Positions 12,975 through 25,100 of a stretch of 64,000 nucleotides of DNA are shown here, one piece after another. The notes under the pieces are model-generated. The model had not been told where the DNA came from and did not search any database. It saw only the letters and a program-made list of their open reading frames with translations. The position numbers were made by a program, and so were the translations under genes. Location: positions 807,244 to 871,243 of the forward strand of contig WBMW01000802.1 of the NCBI GenBank assembly GCA_013396635.1, written 5' to 3'. This stretch comes from Penelope pileata (Eukaryota > Chordata > Aves > Galliformes > Cracidae). Position 1 is the first letter of the stretch, and every line of letters begins with the position of its first letter.

Positions 12975-13004
12975 CCGGCCTCCGCGCAGCGGCCGGCTTC
13001 GTGA
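12966..13004 (+). CDS. Upstream ORF in the RAB28 leader (12 codons)
   Basis: ATG at 12966 opens a 12-residue frame (MAAPASAQRPAS) that closes with TGA at 13002-13004. It is in the same reading frame as the RAB28 ATG at 13032, and nine sense codons with no further stop lie between. Its start context is a TISU match with G at -3 (GAAG before ATG) and G at +4. It is probably a regulatory uORF rather than a functional peptide. It exists only if transcription starts upstream of 12966. Confidence 0.45.
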   Translation: MAAPASAQRPAS

Positions 13005-13031
13005 GCGGTGCCTGCTCCGTCCCGCTCAGCT

Positions 13032-13109
13032 ATGTCGGACTCGGAAGAGGAGGAGAGCTCGGACCGCCAGCTCAAGCTCGTGGTGCTGGGGGACGGCACT
13101 GCAGGCAAG
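13032..13109 (+). CDS. RAB28: RAB28 coding exon 1 (residues 1-26)
   Basis: This exon encodes the acidic N-terminus and the first part of the P-loop, ending on Lys26 of GDGTAGK. It ends at a GT donor (GTGAGT) in phase 0. The start is the first ATG in frame after the TGA at 13002, and the following residues match the family N-terminus. The P-loop reads GTAGK where human has GASGK; both satisfy GxxxxGK[ST]. The exon lies inside the CpG island, so codon third positions are GC-rich, unlike the AT-rich later exons. Confidence 0.96.
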
Positions 13110-16100
13110 GTGAGTGCCGGCCCCCCGGCCCTCCCCCGCCCGCGCCGGGCCGGCTCCTTCTCCCAGCCCCTGTCCGCTGCCGCCCCGTGCAGCACGGGCT
13201 GCAGGGACCGCCCGGGGCCCTGCGGGGCAGCTCCGGGGCCGTGCTCGGCCGCGAAACCTTCCGGGAGGCCCAGGCGCTCCCGGCGGGGCCCGGGCGGCTG
13301 TGTGCGGCTTTAATCCCCTCTGGGGCTTCGGTAAACGGATCAGGACTGAGCTCCTGCGCTGCCGGCCGCTGCCGTGCGCTCAGCGGGAGCCGCGCCGAGC
13401 TCCTCCCCGGGGATCCGCGCTGGGAAGCGGCCGGGGCAGCCCGCAGGGCACCGGTGTCAGGGCTTGTAGCCTGCGGGACCCAGGGCAGGCTGCACCTGTC
13501 CCGATCACAGCTGTGGGGCTCGGAGAGGGCTGAGCTGAGATTTCGTTTGTGATTGTTATTTATTTATTTTTTCTATCTATAATCAACATAAATGCTGTTT
13601 ACGAGCAGTTTGTGAATGCAGGTTGTGTGCTGATGCTCGCAATGCACCTGTGAGCATGTCTGCTGTGATCTGTAGCCTGAGTCCTTCTGCACTCACAGGT
13701 ACTCGTTTCGTTGTGTGTTTGGAGAGTACAGCTTTACCTCTATTAATTTCCCTTGATGAAGGGAGAGGGAAGTTTGCCTTGCTTACAGTTCAGATGAAAA
13801 GCAGAACTGCTCATGGGGTGGTTTAAATAGGCCACCTGTCATTAGCAGAAATAAGCTCTTTGCGGGTGTGTGTTCATAGTTTTGCTCACTTAAGCAGAGC
13901 TTTATGGGGAAAAAAAACCAAACTTTTTTCTTCTTGTTTTTATTGATTCTAAATGCACTCTGCAGTGGTGGTGTGTTAATATGAGCTGGTAGACAGTTCT
14001 AAGTGACTCTGTGATGACAGCAGAGCAGACAACAGGACTGGCAGCAGTGGGCTGTTACTCTGGTAGCTTTCCCCAGGAGATTTCCATTCCTAGTGAGGAA
14101 TCCTTTCCCTGCTCCCTTTCAGCACCTTGTAGCAAGACCTCTCCCAAACATGGATTTTGGGGCGTTCTTGAGTTTTGATGCAGATTCCTGCTGGTTCCTA
14201 CCCCTTCCTCGGAGAAGCTATTCACTGAATCTCCTCCTGTGCTTTGAGTGCAGCTTATTCTTCATGAGCAGCAGCTGTTCTGGTGGGCTGCTTTTCCTCC
14301 TGTCCCCCCTAGATGATGCTGTAATAGAGGCTTCTTCCAGTCATCCTTATGGCCTTGCAGCAAACCTGCAATAATGGACTTATTGTAAGTGATTGGGCCT
14401 TGAAATTGAAGGATAAAGTGTGCCTAGAGCTATTTCAAGCACCTCAGAAGACTGAATTGTTGAGGTTCCTCTCCTTTGTTGGCTACTCATTTGGCTGACT
14501 TGTTGAAACGTGCTTATGTCTCTGTTTTTAACTCTAAATAGCCTGCTTCTCACATCTGTTTTACAGCTGGTCTTTACACATGTGCATACTTAGCCTCTCA
14601 TTTACTGTGCAAGGCATTGGTTTTTCTCTTTCTCTGTCACTGGGATTATTGGACAGGAGGAGAATAGGAAATGATAGAATATGTCTTTGAGACGTCACAT
14701 GTGTATTTAGTGTGAGATTTTTTCAGATTTGACTTTTTTCCATTGCTTGCATCCCCTCTGCCCCTTTTAAAAAAAATAAGAAGAATTTCCTCCATCTTAG
14801 CCATCTGGGGCTGTCTGATCTTCAGTTCTCCAGGAAAAAAAAAAAAATGTCTTTGTGCATCAGCAAGCTGAAGGTAAATTCTTCCCTCCTCTGGTATCAC
14901 ATTGATAGGAGCAACGTGATTCAGGTTCTGCAGAAATGTTGGTGGCAGTTGTAAAACAAATCAGTGCCTGTCCTGAGCTAAGGGTAATATTTACTTTTCT
15001 CTAGCTAGGAATTTCTTTGTTTGCAAAGCAAGGGAGGGATGTTGTGCTTCTATTCATTTGTCTTGTGGTGGTTCAGTGAATAATAGGGTACTTAAAGTTT
15101 TAAAAGAAGGAATAAGCACTGCTGCAGCAAGCTCTAAGGAGACAAGATTAGAAAGGGAAGAAGGAAAGAAAGAAGTGTGAGACAGAGTAGAATCTGAAAA
15201 AGCATTAGAATATAATGGAGAACGTAAGGAAACACTGAGTTGTTGAAAAGAAAAAGGAAGGTAAGGTAAGATTGTTTAGTGAGATTAATAAGGGGTGTGT
15301 GTGTGAGTGAAATAGAGAAGCTAGGAAAGCAACCTGAAAAGAAACTTGTAATAGAAACAGAGATAGTGTGGAAGAAAACCAACAGTGATTATTAATAGCA
15401 ATTGGTTCCTTGCTTTTGATGACACGAAGGAACATAGATGCCTAAGGCTGTGTATGTAGGTTTTAAATCAACCCACTCTTCCCAAGCCCACGTGATTTTC
15501 TATTGAAAAAAAATAAATAAAGTTCAAGTATGGATTGGAGGGGGAAAAAGAAAGACGTGATCACTCAGCTCTTTCTACTCTTGCTATACACAGGTTGGCT
15601 TTTATTGGAATAAGTAATGATACTGGAACTGTTCTGGTTTGCTACTGTTGAGAAAAGTTTTGGGCCTCTGGGAGATATTCATGGGCAAGGAGGTCCTGAA
15701 ACCAGGGATGTGGTTCTGTTTTTCTGCCATGCCTTGCAGCTGGAGGAAGAAACGCTTTACGTCTTCCAATAGTGGATGATAGAAAATAAATGAAGGAAAT
15801 AATGCTCAACCTGCTGTGCAAATTTGCAGGAGGTGAAACATAGTCTAGAATATAGAGTGGTGTCCTAATCCCTTTAGGATTTGTTAGGATACCTTTTGTG
15901 TGTGTGTGTGTGTTGTGCTCATTCTGGTTCTCGTCATGCTTGGGCTCAAGAACTTCATAAAAGCTGACAAAAAAGTTGTCACTGTTCAGTCTTGAAAATA
16001 AAACTGCATCAAGTGTCCTGTACAGATTGGACTGTGTTCATAGATGAATGCCTGACTTGAAAAGTCCTGATAGTATTCTCTATTTAAGTGAACAAGGTTT

Positions 16101-19100
16101 CATCAGTAGCTGGGAGTGGAAAAGCTTCGCCTTCAGATAACAGGACTGCTTCCTCTGCTTGCAAAATACTTCTCACCCCCTCAAACCCACAAAACTAGAG
16201 CATTCTCATTCAGAAATCCTGTGATGGACAACTATGTGTTTTATATTAGCTTAAGCATTTTGCTGTTTAGCCAGAGATTTTCATTTTGCCTGTCTTGTGA
16301 TCCTTGCCAGCGAGGATGGTACCGTGAATGTTGCTGTGCCAGGAGAACTGCAGCTTGAGAAGGGAGGGAAGGGATAGGTGTTGCTTTTTGGAAAGTGGAT
16401 TTTCAGCTAGTTGGTGAAGGTTCTATGTGAGTGGAAACTTGTGGCTCCAGGACTGTGTGCTTGGTTCCCACTGAATTTTGGCTTTGGTTTTAATTTCTGA
16501 CAACAATGGTACTATCCTTGGCTTTACTTTCTGAAAGCTTCTCTGAGGTTTCAAAGGATTGCCTTTGGCAGACTGAGCAGTGTCAGAGCTGCCTTTCATT
16601 GCTTGTTCTGTCTGACTACTCTGCTGCTATTTCGTAAATACTTTTCTTTTTTTCTTTGTCTATTTCTGAGTGTGTAGGTATTTGGGAATGCATGTCAGCA
16701 CAGCTTTGAGTCGGTTGATGACACTGAAAAATATAAACAAGAAATTGTCTCAGCTCACCTGCAAGATTTCATTGTATCTTTATTTCCAAAACAAATCCTC
16801 AAATATCCCATTGTATTTCACACTTACAGAATAGTGTAACTTTTTTTAATATATATATTTTTTGCTATTGTCTTGGTTACTGTATGTTAGAACCCATAGA
16901 ACTTTTATTATCTGTGAGGGGGTGGTTGTATGACCAGGATTCAATAGTGCATAGCTGTTCAGAACAGCAGGTGAAGATTTTTTTGAAATACTTAAGGCAA
17001 ATGTGTGAACCTACCCAACAGTTCTGAAGGAAAGTCTGCCAGGAGAGGTGATGGCCTGCTTGGCTTAGAGATGTCGAGGAACAAGGCCTTCTTGATAACA
17101 TGCTGTCTTCTTGTCCCTGGATTAGTGGCTGAGACTTCCTGCGTTGAACCTAATCTTTTTGGAAAAAAATTATCTGACCATCTCATTTATTTTTAAAGCT
17201 GAAGTTCTGCTGAACTTATGAAATTATTGCTGAATTCTGCTGAAATTATTTAATTTTTATTTATTTATTTTTGCTCAGATGATACCTATCCTGTCTTTAC
17301 AGGCAAAGCTGTTACACAGTCTTTTATGAGGAGCATGGTAAAGAACAACTGTGGGACTGGAGGGAGCATTTGTATTGTAGAGGTACCTGAATATGCATTG
17401 AGATAACTGCATCGTTTACTGTTGTGGAGGAGTTGGAACTGTTGCTTGCAGTGTTCTGTGGATAAATGGTTGTTCTGTGAATAAATAGAGAGCTCCAGTC
17501 TGGTAACCCAGCACCTTTCATAAGCACTAACATTTATTAGAAGAAAATGAAGAAGGAGTTAGTCAATGATTTTCTGCTATAAATTCCTTTGCATTCAAGA
17601 GCACAGTAGAAGAAAACTCTTAAAGAGAACTTTGCCACGCTCTTGATTACTTGCTGCTCTTATTGGTTGGCTGTTAACTGAGTGTATGTTGTTTATTTTT
17701 ACTAACACCCTTAGAAGCCCTCAGGGAATATTGAGTGTCACAGAGTGATAAAGCTAATATTTACTGAGCCCTTAAAACAAGAAGGGAGTGGTTGCTTATT
17801 TAATGGGGATCTAAATTAGCGTGTTGGAGAATATAGAACACTGTGATATAGCCAGGTGATATTTTAGTCTGTACTCTAGATTCTGGTTTTCTTTTATGAA
17901 AAGGAAAAATTCAAGGTGACTGCAGTGTATTTATTTCTGCAATGTTCTTATCTGCATCTTTAAGGTCCTGAAAGATTAAAAATAATGTCTTTGTACTACT
18001 GAAGTGCTGACTATTGACATCAAAAAAATAAATCAGCACTACTGTCTTTATTAAATATTACAGCCTAAATTTGTTTTGAATTTTAATTTGTACATGATGT
18101 TAGTGTTACTGCCGCATAGCTGTAGGTAGAAGAATCTTCTTACTATTCTTCCTTTCCAGAGTGATATAAATATTTTAGCGTAGCCGCGCTATGTCAAGTT
18201 TACTTCCCTTCCCTGCTATTGTCTTTAATTGATTTTTTGGATTGCTTCCTAAACTTATCTTCTGGTCTTCAAATACCACTTATTATGCATACGACAGTGA
18301 TACAAATATCAGCGTGATAAAAAACAAGACAACAGTGCATCTTGTGTTATTTACTTTGCAGGCAATTGTACAGTTGAATGTATGTTTGCCTGTTCATCCT
18401 AGAGCTTTAACTGGAGCTCTTCTGGTCACGTTTTCATGCAGAAAAGGAATAAGTTGTCTTTTCTTCCTGTGAATGTTTGACACATTACTAGCATAATTGA
18501 GGTTGTCATTATAAGAAGCCCATTAATGGAACTTGCCTATTCTCATGTCTTTGAAATTGTTGGTGCTTCTTTGCTATTGTATTTTTAATTAATTGTGCTC
18601 TAACAGCAGTTGATGTGACTGCCTTCTTTAGGTCTTGATGAACTGAAATCTGGCAAAAAAAAAAAAAAGTTCCTTTTTGTCCATTTGGAGTGTGTGTTTT
18701 TTTCAGGTAACATAAAGATTTTTGGGAAGCACTCAGGCTTTCTCCTCCATATATGCAGATACATCTTTTTTTTTTTTTTCCTACAATTCCTTTGTTTTTA
18801 TACTTCAAATGTCATGTCAACAAAGAATTTGTGTGTCACTGTTAGATGATGGTTATGTTAGCTACATGACATTCATATTTAATATATTTTTTTCCCAGTA
18901 CAAACTTTGTACAAACTTTTATTTTCTTTGTAACTTCATTCCTGTACGTCCTTAACATTAGATTGCAATGCTTTTTCTTCTTTATTTTTAATTCTCTTTT
19001 TTTTTTTATTGCATGGACATCTTAAATTGCTAGTGAAAGAATAGAAATGCCTTGCTTCGTTACTTTGTGTAAGGCGTGTGCCCTTTTAGCAATAAGTAGT

Positions 19101-22100
19101 AAAAACTGATTTTTATTTTGCCGACAGTGTATTGGTCTACTTTCATTAATCCACATAATATAAATTGAAGAAATAAGTTTCCAAAGCTCTATCTAGAGGA
19201 ATGATTCTGCAAATGTGCATTCTTAATATGAATTTAGTCTTTTTCTTTGCAAAAATGTTTGCAGTCTCCCTTCCTGTTTCAGGCTGCGTGTAACTGCTGC
19301 TCCTGAAGCTTTGGTGCATGGTGACAGGAGTCCTGCCCCGCTCTGGAGCCCCTGTGGGACTCTGTGCTGTGCAGGTGCCTGTTCCCTTGCAGAACACCCC
19401 ATGGTCAGAGATCGTGGTGCTCTGCACCAGGGATGGACCCTTGTTTGAGAAATGGCCATTTATTAAAAACAGTGAGCTATTCAGGTGTGGATAGTGTCAC
19501 TTAGATTTGTGTCAAGTTGAGCATACTAATGATGCTTCATTCAAATCTGTAATGTTTTGTGATATAAATATCACAGTGCCTTTGAAATGCAAAGAAATTA
19601 TGTGCCTTGCTGTTTTTTTTTATAAATTGGTGGCTGTTGCCACCTCCTGTTATTGTGTTGAAGCTGCCTGGAATGCTTATCAATACAAATCCATGAACAC
19701 TGTCAGCATGCGTTGATTTGGGAAGTGTTTAACTGCATTTCATACTTCTGGTTTAACATAAGATTTAGACTGTTTGAAATGACAACTTAATTTGATATTG
19801 TTCTGTTTTAGACATCCTTAGCCTCACGTTTTGCCCAGGAAACGTTTGGAAAACAATACAAACAAACCATAGGACTGGATTTCTACTTGAAGAGGATTAT
19901 ACTGCCAGGTAAGAGAATAAAGACTCTATCTCTGAAAGGTGGGACACAGCAAGACTTGCAGAAACAGTCTTGGAAGTAACGTATACTAAATAAGCTTAGT
20001 ATGGTGCTTTTTGTGGTTAAATAGAAAAGGTTACTAAGTAATTTTTCCTCTAAATATGTTCTTGCAAGTTGACAAAGTTATGTATTTGCAGCATATCTTT
20101 AAGGGTTTAAGTTACACACTGCATTCAAGTAAAACTATGCTATCTATGTTCATGTTTTTTATTATCTCAAGCATATTCTGTCCATGTGGATAGTGTAACA
20201 TAAAACAATGAAGTGGAACTTTAAATATATTCATTGAAAAAGTATGTGTTTTGAAAGACATTTTCTTTCTTTTTTTTTTTAATGAAAGACACAACGTATT
20301 TGGGTTGTGTGTGAGAAGCATAATGCAGCTATGGAATCGCAGTACTCTAATACGTGAATGCTGTTTTATGCAAGGCAGCATGAAATTGCTGGCATTTAAT
20401 AGACCACTAAAATTTAGGGTCCCTCGGCACTCATAAAAATACAGTTTGAGCATTCAAGATGTTTCACTTCACGACGGCAAAGAAACTATTTAGATGCCAG
20501 TTGCAGCATACTGCATGGAAAATGCAAAGAAATAATTCAAAAAGAATAGTTGCTGCTAGAAGCTTGTTTGTGAACAATTGGGGATTTAAAATAAGTCTTT
20601 TAATTGAGTTGTGGTTGCTTGGTTTCCAAGCATGAAAATTTTTCATTAAAAGCAATTCCTTCTGTTTTAAGAAATCAAAGTTAGAAAAAAATGTTAAGCG
20701 ATTGAAGTTGTAGAGAGATCTGATAAATTTTATGCAAACTCTGTTTTTTTTTTTTTCTTGGAAGGGTGGTGGGAGAAGTGAACCCAGATATTAAATATTT
20801 TAATTGTAACTTGAAGTTTTAACAAAATATAAGGTTCCTGAACTGATTTTGTTAAAGTTATATTGCCAATAATTTCTTCATTATGTTTATATATTTTCTT
20901 AATTGAAACAGCATAATCTTTTCAGAATATTTTTGGAATCTGTGTTTTGGTTTGGCCATTTTGCTGTACTTCTTTTATTATCTGCTGAGCAACAAAGTAC
21001 CAAACTTCAGTGTCTATTTCTCCGTATAATGAACAGAATAATTTTTTTTTGTCCTGCTTACTCCTCTAAAAATACCAATATGCAGATTAGTTACAGCAGT
21101 ACTTGCAAGTGGAATATTTACACAGATCATGGTGTCTGCTTGCTGAGAACTTGTATCTTGCAAGTTTTTTTCCAGCTGTTAAGCGTACATTACTGGGATT
21201 CTAAATATTCTCGTTAAGTAGAAAATATAGAAAATTGTCGTCTATTGACGCATTCATATTTTACTTTGTTCTAGTTTATTTTCTAATAAAATCAGAACAT
21301 AGATGTAAATAGCACCAAAGCAACAGCAAAGGCCTTGCATCTATTTTCCTTGTTTATTATTAACAAAATAATAACAGACGTGGAATGTATTCCTATGCAG
21401 AAAAAGGCATTTTTCAATGGGTTGTCTTTCAGTTTTTGCCTGTGCCTATATATGTATTTGGGGAGATGTAAATTTGTGTGTTTTATAGGTGAGCTAGACT
21501 GGTGGGGGGAGTGAGAGGGAAGGAAGAGAAGAGGGAGAGGGGTAAACATTTCTAAATACTGGTATGGAAAACATTACTTAAACGGATTTCTCTAATTTCT
21601 TGTTTAGTTCTTGGTTTGCAGAGCTGCTGTATTTGCATGAAAGGTTAATTCATGCCGCTGCACAGGAATCATAATGCGTCTATCAGTAGCAGAAGGAGCC
21701 TTGATTTCTGTTATTTAGTAGGAGAGTTGGCAATTAAGTATTTTAGTGTTTATAATTTGCTTTTCTCCTCTAATTGTAAGCAAACATTTCAGAAGTTAAA
21801 ACTACTGATTTCTAGAATTGCACAGACGTTTATGTAATGGTGCATTAGAAATTCATTTTAACTTGTTAAATAAAATACTGGCATTATTTTAATAAAAGGT
21901 CTATTTATCTCCATTTCTTTTAGTAACTGATGCAGTCTTAGAGTAAAAAAGGAAAATATTTTACTTGATAAAACAATATGGCTTAATACAAATCATCATT
22001 TGTTGACTGTTAGCCACTTATTTAATTGATAGCTTAAATTAATTTTTCATTAATTGTGAACAATAACTTTCATTATTCAGGTGCTGAAAAATTCTCTTCA

Positions 22101-25100
22101 TACAGTTAGTCCGAAGTATTTTTTTTCAAATGCAGATCAATTTCAGTATATTTTGTGATGCGCTGTATAGTCTGGGTGCAGCCACGGTGTAGGTTTTACT
22201 GCTTAAATAGCTTGTGTTAGTCAGAGGTTCTGCTGATAGAGATTCTCAAGAGCCATAGTCAAATACCTTTTAGGAAAGTTGCGGGTGCAGTCCAGTAAAC
22301 AAGATTCTTCTGTGAAAAGGATTTTTTAGGTCGTCAGTGCGAGAAGTGGGCAGACTTGTGTTTTTAGTTCCATCTTTACTGAGCAGCACTTGAAGCAAGG
22401 TTAACCAATGCACCAAGTGTACTTCTGCAGGGTCGCTGTTGAATCAGCCCAGTGGCTGCAGTTCATACCAGAAATGACCTAAGGATCTGCTCTGTTGCCT
22501 TAACTGTTTTAACTTTGTACTGATACGCGTTTTCTACAAAGTAAAGAAGTGCTAGCATTTTCCTGTTCTGGGATTCTTCAGTTACTTTTATTGCATGTTA
22601 ACTTTGTTTCTAAGACCTGTCTTATTTTATGGGTAAGTTCTTTTTGTTTTGTTCCTGTTCTTCAATGTGTTCCTATTTAATTTAAAAAAAAAAAAACAAC
22701 AAAAAAAAAAAAACAAAAAAAACCCCAAACAACCAGGTTTCAAACTTTTTTGCAGAAAACTTTGCTCTCATAGTTGTTAACTAACTATTTACTGGGAAAA
22801 TGAGCTGGCATTTTTCATTCTGTCGGAATAATCTTAACACTCTTATTTCTCTCCTAAAATCCATCTGAGCACAAAGCAAGTGTTACAGGACCCATTTTTT
22901 AAAAAGGAGAAAATGAAACACATTGCACAGGGGATGGATGTTCAATATGAATTTCAGTGAGGTCTTAATTAAGAACCATTTCAACTTAAAAGAACATCAC
23001 AACCTCTCTTTTTTCCCTTCAATTTCTTTCTTCTTTTGTTAGGAAAGGAAATAATTCACAATGGGTTTTTAAACTGAGTAGAATACATACAACCAGTAAA
23101 ATACTTCAGCATGGTCGACTTTGGAGAATGCTTGCTTTGTTTACCTGCTGAGGGTGCATCATCACTTCATGCTGCCTGCTCACCTGGTCATCCCCTCCAG
23201 GTGCTCTGTGGAAGACTTACCTGCATTGTTTGCTGTCACTCCTGTTCCAAGCTCTAAAAATAATCAGTCAGTAGTAGATGCACTGTCAAAACAAATAAGC
23301 TGCTTATTCTGTGAAAGGTTGCCTTTACTCAACTGTAGTGTTTATGATGTATTTACTAAGCTCCTTTTGGAAATACTTGTATCTTGCTGTTGGTAAAACT
23401 TAATGTAGCTTTAAAGTACTCTGACCAGATTGTTTTGTGTTCGGCCCTGCATGTTTGAGACCGACGCAGCAGTTTAGGAAATCTGTGCTTTTAACCCAAT
23501 TGAAGCAAGATGCATCATAAAAATGTAACATGGTATAGTTAATAGCACAAGTAGCATATATTCAGCTATATATTTATTTGTTGTTTATAGTCACTGAGTG
23601 CTGGGATATATTTCCATGGAGCACGTGCGCATAATTAGTATGCAAGGTGGTTTGTTATAAATAGATGACCGAGCAGATCACGTTGTGTGAAATAAGGTTG
23701 TTAATGACTTGAAGTAGCTGTATTGAAAATATCTCTCAGCAGCCCAAAATACTGTATTGTTTTTCACTTGACTCAAATTTTGTGATGGGGAATTTGTTGC
23801 AATGTGTATTTTTTTTTATCTAGAAATAAAATTAATAGGTGGTTATGATTATTTGTGAGTACATATAATTGTTATTAACATGTAATTTTGTGGAGATGAG
23901 AAACATTCTGATCAGATCTTGCTTATTAGTTCAGTGCTTCCAAGTCATCAGTACAGTTTTGCAGTTCTCTCTGAAAAGCAAACCAAATTAATAATTGTAA
24001 GCATGTTGTAACAGATGGCTGTGTGCTAATGTTTAGTCTGTAGGTTTCAGAGTTTTTAGCTTGCAGAATGTGTGTGACTTGTATGATATTAAATATTCTG
24101 CATTTATGCTGAGGGTTTTTTTTGTAACTGTTTTGAAAACCTATTAACAGTTTCAACGTAGTCTTTAGAACTGATATTAAAACTGTTCAGTGTAGAAAGG
24201 AAGATCTGTTCTTGGTGTAGATTCTTGGAAGATGAAATTATGTAATTCGTATTTAACTTAGTTGCTTGCTTTGGGGTGGTGGATAGAGGGAATAGTCATA
24301 GTTGGCATCTTCAGTGTAGGCTTGTATCAGCATCTCTGATTTAATGTCAACCATATAATTCTTTATAGTAGTACTAAGAACATCACTACCAAAATACATC
24401 TACTCTGTGCATTTTCTGCTTTCCTAAATTCTCTTTACAAGTTCAGGGTTGGAAGAGAAAGGGGGCACAGAGTATGAAGCAATGTGGTTAGGTTGATATT
24501 AATCGTTACCTTTCACTTCCGAGTGTTGCGCTGTAGCACTTTCCCTGTAAAGCGTTCATGCATTTCTTAAGTAAAGTGTGTTGTATAATTTCTAGTCAGG
24601 AATGTTATACTTTGTGCACTTTTAATTATTTTTTGTGAAGTAACTATCTCGGAATGTGAATATTTAGCTGTGACTTTACGGCATTTTAATGAGTTACCTG
24701 GACACGAATTACTTCTTTTCCAAACGATGGTGGTCTTAATCTTTAAATTTGATTACTATTTGTGCTATACTTGTAAAATAGTTATTGCTGTTGATATGCT
24801 GAGGTGTATTACCTGCCATGATAATTTATCTTTACTTTTATTCATATCTGAATTTTCCAAGTTATACAATATCTGCATAATTTTCTTTTCCAGGAAATTT
24901 GAATGTTACTCTTCAAGTGTGGGACGTAGGGGGGCAAACGATAGGAGGCAAGATGCTGGATAAATATATTTATGGAGCTCAGGTACAGTATCAATGACAA
25001 TAATTGAATCCATAGTAGTTATGTAAAGTTAATTTAAACTTTGTTCTCAAAGTTATACCTGTCTTGCAGCATGTTGTTTTGTAGATCTCAAATGTTGAAT

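Larger units (their letters stand above)
12500..13540 (+). promoter_or_regulatory. CpG-island promoter of RAB28
   Basis: CpG dinucleotides and GC content rise sharply here against an AT-rich background and fall again past about 13540. A C-rich cluster of GC boxes (Sp/KLF type) lies at 12671-12693. CRE half sites CGTCA occur at 12753 and 12836. A CT-rich strip at 12886-12910 precedes the YY1/TISU element at 12963. No TATA box is evident, as expected for a housekeeping CpG-island promoter. The transcription start is not determinable from sequence but probably lies between about 12880 and 12965. The upstream edge abuts an antisense CR1. Confidence 0.85.

Noticed and set aside
12785..13552. A 255-codon + frame over exon 1
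   Set aside because: It is out of frame with RAB28, open only because GC-rich DNA lacks stops, and gives a Pro/Gly/Arg/Ala-rich nonsense product.
15120..15385. Purine-rich strand in intron 1 considered as a possible repeat element
   Set aside because: It has no periodic unit and no recognised family. It is treated as ordinary low-complexity intronic sequence.
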